From NCBI GenBank assembly GCA_950295325.1, contig OX485807.1:1614501-1678500 (forward strand): a stretch of DNA of 64,000 nt, in the 5' to 3' direction. The stretch comes from Polytrichum commune (lineage: Eukaryota > Streptophyta > Polytrichopsida > Polytrichales > Polytrichaceae). The notes under the pieces were generated by a model. That model was not told the DNA's origin. It ran no database searches and was given only the letters and a program-made list of their open reading frames with translations. This document shows positions 44,913 through 56,469 of this stretch, piece by piece (position 1 is the stretch's first letter; the number at the start of each line of letters is the position of its first letter). A program made the translations under genes and the position numbers.

Positions 44913-45266
44913 CTCGGGGGGGGGGGGGGGGCAGGCAGTGTGTTAAAAAGTTAAGGATATAGGTGCGAACAACCACTATTTTATAGGGGGGTATTACTTT
45001 CAATTCTCTTTTTTTTTTCACATGCTATCATTATGTAATTTTCTACTTTGGATTAATAGAAAAATGGCTTGCATTACTTATAATTCCAAATTACCTATTA
45101 TTCCATACCCTATAGTACTTTAAAGATGTCTAGTGCCATTTTTGATACCCTATATTACTCTTAAGTTCATTTATAATTTTTTGCCCCCATGTTTTTAAAA
45201 TACCCTATCATTTGTTCGCACGTATATTGCTACTCCAACCAATGACTACCCCCCCCCCCCCCCGAG
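44913..45266 (-). mobile_element. hAT-like MITE with G-run terminal inverted repeats, copy 2
   Basis: A 354-bp element, CTCGGGG...CCCCGAG, in opposite orientation to the copy at 19227-19566 and similar along its whole length. Shared internal text includes ggttggagtagcaatatacgtg and ccttaactttttaacacactg, read on opposite strands. It is flanked by the perfect 8-bp repeat AACCAAAA. The length differs from copy 1 by small indels, including in the homopolymers. No ORF. Two copies with different target repeats prove mobility of the unit in this genome. Confidence 0.9.
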
Positions 45267-45274
45267 AACCAAAA

Positions 45275-48200
45275 TCATTTCTTGCATGAATTTAGTGTGC
45301 TTTCTTACTATGCAAGACAAATCTTTAGCAGGGGCAATGTACACTCCTGGGGATATTTGTGATTCTTAAGCATAGCACCCGTATAGAGCCAGGTGGTTAA
45401 TTCAACCTTAACCACCAAGGGGTGTGAATGCTCCATTATTTCCAGTAGTGGATAAATTTTGCTAGGTTTGTGCAAAGGGAGGCACTGGAGACAAGATGAG
45501 TCATGAAACATGGCGAAGGTGTAGAATGATACTCAGATTTGCCTTCACCTCAAGTGGAGAACTCAGTCTGATTCTAACAGCAATTTAGAAGCGAGAAATG
45601 GTCACTTACTTGAAATCTGAACACTGTTACAACAGAAAAAATTGAGCTGACTATTCCACAGATTTGGGTTTTTTCAGCATTAAAGAGTGCTTTGGAGATT
45701 GAGAAACACAAATATGTTCGGAGAAAAATGGCCACTTAATTTGACTTCTATCTCAAATTGGGCACCTCCTGTCTTTGTAAGTGAAACTAGCCACAACCAT
45801 TACCACTTACTCCACTTGCTAAGATTAAAAATCATTTGTGGATCTTATAATTCTTTATTGTTTCTGAAAGCTGAAACCTCATTGAACTCCCAAGATTCGA
45901 AGACATGCACAAGAATCATGATCCATTGTCAAGTCCAGCTTGCAGCGTGCGCATGACAACAATTAACATAGGAGAGTTGCATGCTAAGGTTTTTGAAGAT
46001 TTAAGTAAAGTTGTTGACTCAATATCTGTAACTCATCAAGGCTTGTTCTTTATCATAATCTGGCAGACAATTCAACCAAATCATACTAGTTCAGCATATG
46101 CATCCTTCCCAACCAGGTTGCAGCTTCCTCTTGTACTTCCAGCAACAAGCTAGGAGCGTCTTAAATCTCCTAACAAATCCTTGTAATGATCCTATGTAAG
46201 TTACATCACAAGCTATAATACGTGATCTCTAATCAAGCTGCCCTGTAGATTGCTATTCTTTACAAATTGTTTGCTGCAAGTCTGAGTGAATACAAAATAA
46301 AAAGCAAAGAGTAGGGGTGTGAAATTGCACATGGCGGGATAGAAATTTTCCTTGTCCGGACAATATCCATGGCATACCTGGTGAGGAGGAGCTGGAGTGT
46401 GAGGATCCACCACAAGGTGCGAGAGAAGACCGGTTTACAGATCCAATCACTCCATATTGATGGCCAACGATGAGGTGCAAATGTTGAGGTCAAATGTGAA
46501 AACATCTCTGACATCTATGGAAAATGCCGAGGTCTCCGCAACTTCGCGATGGAGATCTCCACAATAGAAAAAATGTTTGCCTTCGGCACCCATGAAACAC
46601 CTTGTGTGAATGCTTACAAGTTTTATAGAAGCAATGGAGCAAAGAAGAAAGCTCAAAAAAATGTGTCTTACCTACCAAAGCAATGCAAGACCTCCTACCC
46701 CAACTCCACACTTCATCGCCTTTGTGCCACTGTGCCTGCCCAAACCCTAAGCAAGCCTTATCCTGAAATCGCTCTACCAAAACTTGAGCGAGGTCCCACA
46801 TGTTCAACACCGTTGTAGAACCCAACAACCGTTGAGGAGCGCCATCACATTCCTTCCCCCAAAAAAATCCCACAACATTTTCCTCCATACTAACGCTCTT
46901 GATTCAAATTTGGGTAGAAACTACACACTTCTTCATCTAAGTAGTCAAACCCATAATTATTCTACTAATCTTATTACACACTTTTAGGGGGATCCTATAT
47001 CTATGACCTTAATTTTTTTCTACTAATTACTAAAATGAAGGAATTATCCACCACCCTTTCTTATATATAATCATGTAGGGAACATATTTCCAATGCTATG
47101 GTAGATCTAACGAAATTATATTTTTTACCCTAAACGAATTAAATTAGCCCTATTTTTTTTATTACACATGGTTTTCTAAAATTCCGATAGTCACCTCCTC
47201 GAGTCATTTCCAATTTTGGAACCATGGCATCATCTTCAATGTCAAATGGTTGTAGTGGCATGTTGCTCTATGGACTTAGAACAAATTAAGACTAATTGGA
47301 GCATCATATTGTCTAAGTGCTCAAAATCTTAGTTATTAAGACTTAATCTCGAATTCAAGGTAGACCTCCATCACCATAATGTCTGCATATTTAGGAGCAA
47401 TTAGAGAATAGTTCCTTCCATAGACTTCATTACCCTCCCCATGACAACATGTCATCATGAGGTAGAAGCGCCTATAATGGACATTTTGCAATGAGCACTT
47501 GAAACACCTTTATTTGTCAATCTTAGAAAGAGAGCAATTGTTTTGCAGCTGGGTTTTGGGCCTTCAAAACTTTTATCTTACTTTCTATGCATTGGTGTGA
47601 CAAATGTGCCATGCAATATGCAACTCTAGAAAATTCAAAAGCTAGTAGACTTTAGGTGTGGGTTACTAGGTACCTCTTGTGAAAGGAAAGGCTTTATCTC
47701 CCTATTATGCACATTGAATTGAGGTGTGCCAATAGAAAATAAATCCTCATGCCATACTTCTCCAATTGTAGTTTTGTTTTCTGATGGTAGATGCAATAGC
47801 ATCACATGCACATATGTGCATAATGCAAGCAACAATGTAGAGACTTTAACTTGCCCATATCACATGAGTTCGCTCTTAAATGCCCATTTATTGACATGTC
47901 TTCATTTTTGGTTCCTCTTGAACATTTTGAGTATCTTGAATTGAACCTTGCTCATGATTTTGGATGAGATGAATAATTCACAGAAATATCCCAAGTTTCA
48001 TCAATTTACTGCAATAGCTATAACATGAATTTTATTGATTGGAAGCGATCCACTATGCAGAATCCATGTACATGATGGATTCTGAAGCTGAACTCACCTC
48101 AAATTTCATCAGCCATCAACCTGCTCAAAAACATGGCTACCGTTTTGGCTAATTTCTTTCAGTCCTATTATCCCAAGAGGATGAACACATTTTGTGCAGT

Positions 48201-49059
48201 AAGATTAATTCGTGACAGCAATCAACATATGCAAAGTTGTAGTTAAATTGACATCAATTGGAAATGTCTTCTGAAATGGTTTCTTTGCATTTCACAGTCG
48301 AAGATGAATGAATGAATACAAGTGAATGAGGAAGGAAGAGTTGGCTGCAACAATTGTGATTCCTCTATGGCTTCTTACTAATTCATGATGATTTCCGTAT
48401 TAAGATCAGTTTCTGAGAAGAAACTCTGAGAGTTTGATGTACTTTTTCCTACATTTAATTCTGATGTGTGCATTTGGGCAGATCATGAATGGTGAGCCTT
48501 CCTGCAAGCAAGACGTCTTAGCCGACTCTCAGTCGACACCTACTATTAATGAGACTCCCAATAGAGAAGATGATTTTCTTGATTTGCTATGCACAGTCAG
48601 ATTGATTTGTACTTCCATCGGTGACTAATTTGTTCATACGGTGGAATTCAGTTTGCCATCAAAATACATACTTAGTTTGGCGTGAGAATTGTGAATGTAA
48701 TAGCATGAGGTTGTAATTGCATCGCACTCAAATACATCTGACATCGAGGACCCCCTTAGTACCCTGGATACACTACAGAATTTTTCTGACTTGAGTGGTC
48801 CGAAATCAGTGTGGGCAAGCTAAGTAATTTATTGCAAAATCAGGGCAGGTTGCATTGTCATGGCTCTTTGCATTGTTTTGGAATTCAGCTCGTTATAGCG
48901 TGCCTCAGTTGTCAACAATAATTATGACAACTTTGGAAGCCATACTTGTAACTCATTCATTTGGATTTTCTGGGGTGTGCAGGGCTCACTTTTTGCCATG
49001 AATTGTGCATCCTTGTAAGATGCTAGCAATCCAGTTTATAGTTGTACACAGTAGTACAT
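45275..49059. other. Intergenic stretch, no gene seen
   Basis: Many short frames, none with recognisable protein. A longer open frame on the minus strand at about 46490-46888 (Cys/Trp-rich, GFFWGKECDG) does not match a family I know and lacks supporting context, so it is not called as a gene. Confidence 0.5.
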
Positions 49060-49440
49060 CTCAAAATGCAACTCGCCAGAGTGTAATTTCAAGTCAGTTG
49101 ATACATACCCCTTCAGGGTCTCGGATAGTTTCAGTGCTAACCCAACATATATCTAATGATTCATTTATCACTGATTCAATTCATAGTTCAACAGTTTAGG
49201 TCTTGCAAATATAGATTCAAAAACTTAAGACTTAACCACAACCCTGTCGACTATGTTTGGTAAGGCAATCGATTCGATGTTGTTGTTTGATGTGATTGAA
49301 TCGATGTGAAATTAGTGTTGTTATACGAACTTAGAAGTTTGTGATGCAGGTTGAGGTTACAGATTCGAGTATAAATCTCGCATGGAGGATCATCAACCTC
49401 GCACGGTCAGCCTTGACAAAACTCCTCATAGTCAAGGTAT
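49060..49440 (+). pseudogene. Decayed copy of a CSP41b gene segment (intron 6 to exon 7 region)
   Basis: 49090-49340 aligns with CSP41b intron 6 (about 30030-30290): gatacata.cc.tt.agggt, ctaatgattcattt.cactga.tcaa, cataattcaac.tttag.tcttg and gtttgtgatg recur in order. It ends with gatgcagGTTGA, matching the exon 7 acceptor gggcagGTTGA. An 84-base open stretch follows and ends GTCAAG|GTATGC, like the exon 7 donor GTCAAG|GTAGGC. The exon's protein text is not preserved, so this is either a decayed paralog with an internal deletion or a repeat shared by both loci. Confidence 0.45.
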
Positions 49441-49791
49441 GCTTCTCTGTCAGCTCGAGCTTTAATATACTTCAGGATAGCCACTTTCAATACATACAGA
49501 CATTGGAAAAGGCAACTATGTGGGATTCAGGAACAAAAGATGAAATGAAAACGAGTCTTTTGTTTTCTTCCAGAAACACGATTGGATCAACAGAAAAAAC
49601 CTCCACACATCACCGCTCGAGAGCTGTGTCTTCCGCGCCTCACTATCTGACGCCCTAACCTAAGCCCTACATTTACCCTCGCAGTAGCTCCGTAAGCTAG
49701 AATAGATGTAATAACAAAGATGAAACAGTCACTGGAGAAAATGCAATAAGACCAATGATCTCATGCACTGATCGAAGATGGCATTTGGGAA

Positions 49792-50598
49792 CTACCAACG
49801 ACTCCAACACCAATTATAGCACCAGTAGTATGCTCGGTAACAAGGCAGTGCGACATACTGGGTGACAATTCGAGGAACATACTGGGTGACAGTTCGAGTA
49901 ACATACTTGATTTTGGTGACGGTGATGTATTCCTTGATGTACTTTGGGACGATCTTGTCAATGAATATGGTGACATACTCGGTGTTGGTGACATACTTGG
50001 TGATGACTTGCGGTGGCTTGTCTTTGCACCGCTTCAACTCACACTTGTAACACTTGAGCAGACACGCGTAGCATTTCACGCTGCACTTGCAGCAGCACTT
50101 GAGCTCACAATTGCACTTGCAACATTTCAGATCCTTGCACTTGCAGCACACTACCTCGCTCTCGCAGCATTTCACCTTCTGGCAGCATTCTGTCACGGTC
50201 TGCTTGCATTTCACTCCGAGTCCGGCCTTGCAACGTTTCAGCTCACAATTGCAGCACCTCAATTCACACTTGCTGCACTTCACCGCACACTTGCACTCCT
50301 TCAGCTCGCATTTGCACTTGCAGCATTTCAGATCCTTGCACTTGCAACACACCACCTCACCCTCGCAGCATTTCACAACCCTTTGGCAGCAGTCCTGGCT
50401 GAAGTTGGTGCATGGCTTCTCCAGATTACCCTTCTGGCCATCCAGCTTCTCCTGCAGCTCCTTGATCTTATCCTCCAACTCAGCAATTTTATTGGGACAC
50501 TCCTCCACAATCTGCCAGTAGTTCTCAATCTGCTCATGGAGTTGGCGAGGGTCCCATATCGTCTTCATCTCTGCTTTGGTAGGAGGAGTAGGTGCCAT
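49792..50598 (-). CDS. Novel-looking cysteine-rich, metallothionein-like protein with duplicated Cys domain
   Basis: 268 aa, intronless, from an ATG at 50598 (MAPTPPTKAE). The frame extends upstream but no earlier ATG supports it. Residues about 20-55 are a coiled-coil-like helix (KIAELEDKIKELQEKL). Two about 55-residue Cys domains (70-124 and 138-192) are an internal duplication. Each is built of CC, CKC and CxxC clusters and contains the identical VVCCKCKDLKCCKC. The protein has about 45 cysteines, interleaved with Lys and Glu. A tail (198-251) of short Tyr/Val/Thr repeats (KYVT, EYVT, TQYV) follows and ends YYWCYNWCWSRW. There is no signal peptide. The Cys pattern suggests metal binding, like a large metallothionein, but the architecture with coiled coil and YVT tail is not one I recognise. 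The function is not assigned. Confidence 0.8.
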   Translation of the reverse strand: MAPTPPTKAEMKTIWDPRQLHEQIENYWQIVEECPNKIAELEDKIKELQEKLDGQKGNLEKPCTNFSQDCCQRVVKCCEGEVVCCKCKDLKCCKCKCELKECKCAVKCSKCELRCCNCELKRCKAGLGVKCKQTVTECCQKVKCCESEVVCCKCKDLKCCKCNCELKCCCKCSVKCYACLLKCYKCELKRCKDKPPQVITKYVTNTEYVTIFIDKIVPKYIKEYITVTKIKYVTRTVTQYVPRIVTQYVALPCYRAYYWCYNWCWSRW

Positions 50599-52798
50599 CT
50601 CTGAAGCTCTCTCGAAGATCAAGACACAGACGAATCGCTCAGAATAAAATACTACCAAGCTCAACTCTGCCTCCCAAGATGATTTTCACTAGTGGTGATC
50701 TTAATCACTAGCCGCAGAACGCCAGGAGAACAGATTAGTAAAGATCCTGAGCAAGACCAAGCCAAAATTGTGGAATAGCCTTGGTGGATTATTTGTAATT
50801 CTTCTTGGCATAAATATTAGTGGATTTCGAATGAAATGTCTCAATAAACTCAAAAAATGAAGAAGTCAGAACCTCCAAAATTGTGGCGATACTTCGGTAC
50901 CGACCGCTGTCAGCTACTACAATTTAGAAATATCTCTCAATCTCAAAACCACGCAATTCACAAGGAACAAAAAATTATCAACCTCCCGGATTGAGACGAT
51001 CAACTACCCTACACAAGAGTGCAACACTTGAACTGACAAGAATCAACTTCGTGATCCGAGACTTGCAAGCTGGAGCTAATGCGTGGTGAATCTATGAGAC
51101 TGTGTGGACAGAGCGATCAGATCAGAGCTTCTTCTCTACTGGATGTGTGAATGGCTCCAGCTTGCAAAGATTGCTACAAAGATTTCTTATATTGCGAGTG
51201 TACCCGAGTCTATCCATCTTCTTCGACCCTTTCACTCACAAGATTAATGAATGAATCTCATCTGACAAATTGTCCTGAAATCGTGTATATAATACCTAAT
51301 CCAAGATGAACATGTGCCCCAACATGAGTAAACAATGAATGCACAATTTACAGACAAAGTACAAAGTGGCCGTGTGCAGGACTTGCTCAGCCCATAGATT
51401 CGACCCATTGAATAAGTTAAATGCCGTCTCCCAAGAAAATAGAAAAGATAGAAAAGATAGATAGATGCCTTGAATCCTTGCAGCTTGCAGCTGGCCAGAC
51501 CGAAATTTCCAAGAGTGTCTGTACATAGATTAAATCCGACAGTTCCTACCTTGCAAGATTATAGATATCATCATAATACAGCACCTTCAGCAGGAAACAA
51601 ATTACGTAATCTCGACGCCACGGTCTTGAATTGGCCTTGTTTCTATGAGTTCCGTGAGGCTAGTTAGATTAGAACTTAACTTCGGGTATAGCCACTGTCG
51701 AATGGCTTCTCCTTTTCAGGTTTGAATCAGCCTTCAGATTTATTTTATTGGCTCTGTATGTAGGACTGAGACTATGCATCAACTTCTATGTTTCAAGAGC
51801 AAAATTTCTTAACCACTTTGTGTTCACACTTGGTCATTATTTGTTGCTGCTATTTTGGTCCACATGGATGGTGAAAGCTTGCAAACCTTGGACAACTAAC
51901 CAACTAATTCAATTATTAGTTAACTAGTTGCCTTACGTAACCATAGTTGTTTGCGATTTGACTTGCTAGAAAAATGTAGTTAACCATAATTGTTCTAAAA
52001 TCTAGTTAACTATAGTTATACATATCTAGTTGATTGTACTTGTTCCCTAAAATGTATTGAAAAATAATATAATTGACTATAATTGGTTATAGGTATAGTA
52101 AATAGCCATGAACTGGCATGAGCAAAGTGTACAACTATAATTATAATCTTTCATAGGAAAGGACAAAGCCTCACGGTTCTACCATTTTCTTGTTTCTTTT
52201 CATTTTTGGGAGTGTGCTCAGGAGGGGACAAGTGATGTTAAATTTCCCTCATGAACTTATAGGGGAGGTAGATTCAGGCAAGGGCAACACCCTGCCCAAA
52301 AAATGTAGATTTTTTGGACCCGATCGAAAACTATTGCCCGCCTACCCGACTATGAAAAAACCATTGCCCTTGCATTCTTGAAGACCCTTATCCACAAATC
52401 TCATATTGAGTGCACTTCATCTTCAAGGTCCAAAATCCAATATATATGTTCACTTCCATTGAGTAAATAAGAAATTGACTGGGATTTCATCTTCAAAGTG
52501 AAACGGCCAATAAAGCATATAATCAACTTGGAAGTCAAAAATATTACAAAAACCTCATTAGAACAAAGGTTATAACTTTTGTGACTTACCATTGAAAAGG
52601 TCTTTGTCATTCTAAAATGGAACTAAAATTAGTGATTTATTTATTTTATTTTATTTTATTTTATAAAATGTTAGTGAATACCTTCTATTTTCACAAAGTT
52701 TTCATACACGTTTAAACTAATTAAGTGTGATTGAATGTAATTAGGTCTAATTAATCTTGATCAATTCTAATTAAGTCCAATTAAATCAGAAAGCATGC
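50599..52798. other. Upstream region of the Cys-rich gene and intergenic DNA
   Basis: No gene seen. A (TTTTA)n-like run lies at about 52637-52668. The promoter and 5' UTR of the Cys-rich gene must be in the first part, but no element stands out. The right end abuts the truncated 3' part of the Ty3/gypsy element. No 3' LTR was found. Confidence 0.5.
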
Positions 52799-54051
52799 TT
52801 ATAAAAATAAAAAAATTGCCGCTACCCAGGTGGCTTCTTTCTCATGATATCCGTGCCATTTCACCAAGTACTCCTTTCCTTTTTGCTTGGGGTTCTTACA
52901 CTTGAGGATGCCCTCTACCTCATATTCCAAATGACCTCCTGCAAGGTCAGAAGGTGGCCTCATCACTTGCTTGTGATCATGCCACAAGGTGTCTTCCTTG
53001 AATGGCTTTAGTAGTGAGACATGGAATGTCGGATGCACTTTGATCTTGGGCGGTAACTCCAACATATACTCGTCCTTGAACACTCGTTTCACGATGGGAT
53101 ACGGAGCTACAAATTTGGACATGAACTTTGGAGTGAGGCCTTTGGGCAAGGTGAAGTTGTTCACATTCAACAACACCTTTTGGCCCACCTCATACTCCGC
53201 TTCGCGTCTTCTGGCATTAACTTGCTTTTTGTAGCACTTTTGGGCTTTCTCCAACAACAACTTGGTCTTCTCCAAGACTTGTTCACATTTCTTGGCCAAG
53301 TCCTCACAATCTTGGTTGAATTTTAATGTTGAATGTGCCCTCTTGAGAGCTAGGTTAGCAAGTTGGAGCGCTTCCACTTCAAAGCCACCACGAAAGGCGA
53401 CTTCTTAGTAGTTGAGTGCATGGCTACATTGTAACTAAATTCCGCTAGACCCACATAGTCCGCCCAATCACGTTGGTCCGCACTCACCAAGCTCCTCAAG
53501 TATTGGTTCAAGACTCCATTCACACACTCTGTTCCCCCATCCATTTGGGAATGGAAGGCCGTGCTAAACCTTAGTTTTGCTCCAACCTTCCTAAAGAAGT
53601 GCCTCCAAAATGCACTTGTGAACTTTGGATCTCAATCTGGCACAATTACTCTTGGCAACCCCTGGTGCCTCCATCATACATTGAGAAAGGTCTATGCGGT
53701 CTCCAATGCGGTTGCAGTTCCCACAATCAGCACCATGTGTGCCAACTTGGTAAACCATTCTACCATCAACAATATGGCATTATACCCTTGTGACTCTGGT
53801 AAACTTGTGATGAAGTCCATGGACATACTATGCCATGGCCCTGGCAGGATAGACAACGGTTGCAAGAGGCCGGGTTATTTTTGTTAAGAGGCTAGATTCA
53901 CTTGGCACTTCATCCAAGCCTTCACAAAGTGGGCTATATTCTCCTTCATGCACGCCAATGGTGCCTCCTTGACACCACTTTATGGCGGTTTTTTTTCTTC
54001 TTCCTCTATGGCCGGCAAAGGGACTATCATATTTTTCCTTCAAAACCTATA
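52799..54051 (-). pseudogene. Ty3/gypsy integrase and chromodomain
   Basis: Integrase that would insert the cDNA, with a C-terminal chromodomain that directs it to chromatin. Visible blocks: the zinc-domain end (DSPFAGHRG), the core (D.DPKFTSAFW, with a TGA in place of Arg before DPK near 53629), TECVNGVLNQYLR with the catalytic Glu, and LAEFSYN. Next come the C-terminal domain (VGQKVLLNV, KFVAPYPIVKRV, LPPKIKVHPTFHVSLLKPF) and the chromodomain (YEVEGIL...YLVKWHGY...ATW). There are several frame breaks. It ends abruptly in a low-complexity ATTTTTT stretch at 52799. Confidence 0.9.
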
Positions 54052-55602
54052 CCGTAGCACCATAGCTAGTTCGTGCACCTCAAAAAAAATATTTATTTAT
54101 TTTTTGAAAAATAAGGTTCGTCAACAAAAAATATAATTTATGCAATTTCGTCAATCCTATGATTTTTAAAAGATTAATTATTTTTTTCGTTAAGGTCCAG
54201 CAGTTGTGCAAGTAGGTTGTTGTTTTTTTCATTCATTCGTGGCGGCTTCTTGGCCTTAGACCTAAGTATCCACCTTAACTTTATAAACACGTCATATTCA
54301 CAAGACTTCCATGTTGCTGCTCCAGCAGCAGGAGCAACAAACATGTCTATTAGATATACATTCCTACAAGTTTCAGAATGAGTAGGTAGTTGTCTTCGAT
54401 TCCTGCTTGAATCAAACTACATACGGTGGTGTCAAAGAACTTTCTGCACAATTAGAAGGTTACAATAGCTTACACCATTCTCTAATTACACTCATAACGT
54501 CCCCATGTACATAGTATAGTACAAGCCAAAATCCCTGACTCTTTCGGACATTACATGTTTAGAGCCCTGGCCATGTCCTAGGTACACCAGGTTGCACAGA
54601 CTCCTTCAATACTTCCTCCTCACCGTGTTGCAGCTCCAAATCTACACTGCCCTCAGCTGCCACTGGATCATTGGAAGCTAGAAAGTTCGAAACACATAAG
54701 TCTTCCAGGCCAATTACGATCCATTTCACTACATTTGAACAGGAAGTCCTTACACCTCCACTCTCTCAAGGTGATTTCAAAGCTCATATCACTGAGCATA
54801 GCGTTGCCACGACAATTCTTCATGTCATCTTCGCACTGGAAATGGAAGACCAAGCGCTTTCTTGTAACTGGAACGTGTGTTCTTCGTGCTACATTGATCA
54901 TAGTGTTACTCCAAGAACCATCAAATTTCACATCCACAACCTATGTGAGATGTGTTGCACATAAGTCTTGTCTACCACATAAAATACAATAGATAAATAC
55001 AACCTCTATATGCAAGCCTCCAAAACAACGTCATATGTAACTAATTCTACTACAGACAACAAATCTCTCTACTTAAACATCAACTAGCAGTTACAAAAGA
55101 TCATTCAAGCATATGGGAAGGTGGCGAGTGAAAATTAACCTCGGGAATTAGCTCATGCCCTAATCCCCTAACGAATGAGAACAACATGATTTGCAAATAT
55201 AAAAGCATAAAAACGATGGTTAGGTATAGGTTGGTAGAGCTGCTCCTCGTGTAGAAGCCTTTGGGTCTCCTCGCCCTCATAAGCCCCTCCTCTACACTTA
55301 CTAGGCAAGATGAAGGCAAGGCATTTTAAGGGTAGCGTTGGGAAGTGCTCGGCGTTTTTGTCCCGTGACTTAAGCAACCTCGTGAAGTTCGTGAGCAAGG
55401 CGCCGAGCCATTAACGCGTAATCATGCAGCCTCTTATAACACGTTGACGTGGTTGGAGCTTAGAAGAGTCCAAATTTTCCATTATTCATTTTTTTTCTAA
55501 TGTAAATTTTCACTTATTCGTTTGATTCGACTCATAATTTTCGATTTTTTTCGGTTTTTTATTTGGGAATTATTTTTGCACGAACCAGCTATGGTGCTAC
55601 GG
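54052..55602. mobile_element. 1551-bp TIR transposon inserted at a TA in the Ty3/gypsy element
   Basis: Termini are 26-bp inverted repeats (54052-54077 and 55577-55602), starting CCGTAGCACCATAGCT and differing at one base by eye, flanked by TA on each side. Removing the element plus one TA restores the reading frame of the host retrotransposon across the junction (...GKL before, VLKEKY after, apart from a TAG codon). This confirms the target duplication. A TA target fits Tc1/mariner-like elements. Short frames inside (for example 54668-54937, minus) have no recognisable transposase or DDE/D motif, so it is probably non-autonomous. Confidence 0.8.
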
Positions 55603-56469
55603 TAGCCCTAACTTGCCTTGTGGCACATACACCCAACTTTGCTTATACTTGAGCAATCCATCCATCAACTTAACCTCTTTGAACGCCTTGCCCTTGCAAA
55701 GCTCACCTAGAAGCCTTTGTGTTTTGGGATAGTTAATGTACCCCTCCCTTATCTTGCATCACAAATTTCCTTCACTGATAAACATTAGCCACAAAATTTG
55801 GATGGTGCTCATTGGTTGGAACTCTTCCCGTCTACTTAGCTCGTCCGGCACCACATTGTCACAACTTGGTTTGTGGATCAAATCCACCTTCATAAGCGCC
55901 AAGGTATCGTGCCACCACAATGGTTTGGCACTCACTTGCGCTTGTGTCTCAAAATACTTCAAGGACATATTGTCTGTGTACACCTTGGTTGTGTGCAACC
56001 CCAAATAGTGTTGACACGTCTCCAAGCAATGCACTACATCGAAGAGTTCTTTCTCATGAGTTGGTTGTCTCCTTTAACAACCATTAAGCTTCTTGCTCTC
56101 ATATGCAATGGCCATCCATCTTGCATCGACACCCACCAATGGCAAAGTCCCTCACCTCCGTATGCACCTCAAAAAGCTTGTGAAAATCCGGGAACTTGAA
56201 CACATGTGACGAAGACAACTTGCTCTTGAGCTCCCCAAAGGCTTTGTGACAAGGCTCATCCCACCCTTGGGATAGGCATTTTTTAAACAACTCAAAGGTC
56301 CTAGCAACCTTAAAAAAATCTCGAATGAAGCGGTGATAGTAGTTGGTTAGGCCAAGGTATGATCTTAGTCATTTTTAGATCAAGGGCCGCTTCCATTCTT
56401 GGATTATCTTGACCTTCCTCATATCCGGCCTAATTGTATCATTTGTCACCACATAGCCTAAGAACTCAA
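55603..56469 (-). pseudogene. Ty3/gypsy post-RT and RNase H segment
   Basis: Minus-strand blocks in order: IEFLGYVVTNDTIRPDMRKV (post-palm RT), LSQGWDEPCHKAFGELKS, PDFHKLFEVHTE, then RNase H text TCQHYLGLHTTKVYTDNMSLKYF and LIHKPSCDNVVPDELSRREEF. It is followed by VPQGKL, where the TIR element interrupts. It contains stops and shifts. The sequence upstream of IEFLG that should hold the catalytic YxDD is not in the element on either side of the insertion. Confidence 0.88.
56465..56469. repeat. 5-bp target duplication, left (56470-60174 element)
   Basis: CTCAA, repeated at 60175-60179. Joining across one copy rejoins the Ty3/gypsy frame (QHIEFLGYVV). Confidence 0.8.

Noticed and set aside
46490-46888. 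132-codon minus-strand frame
   Set aside because: No recognisable domain, no start context, no splice logic; overlapping frames are equally open.
50008-50604. Long plus-strand open frame (198 codons) opposite the Cys-rich gene
   Set aside because: It is the antisense shadow of the Cys codons; the sequence is Leu/Ala/His low complexity with no independent support. The minus-strand frame has a sensible ATG and a structured protein.
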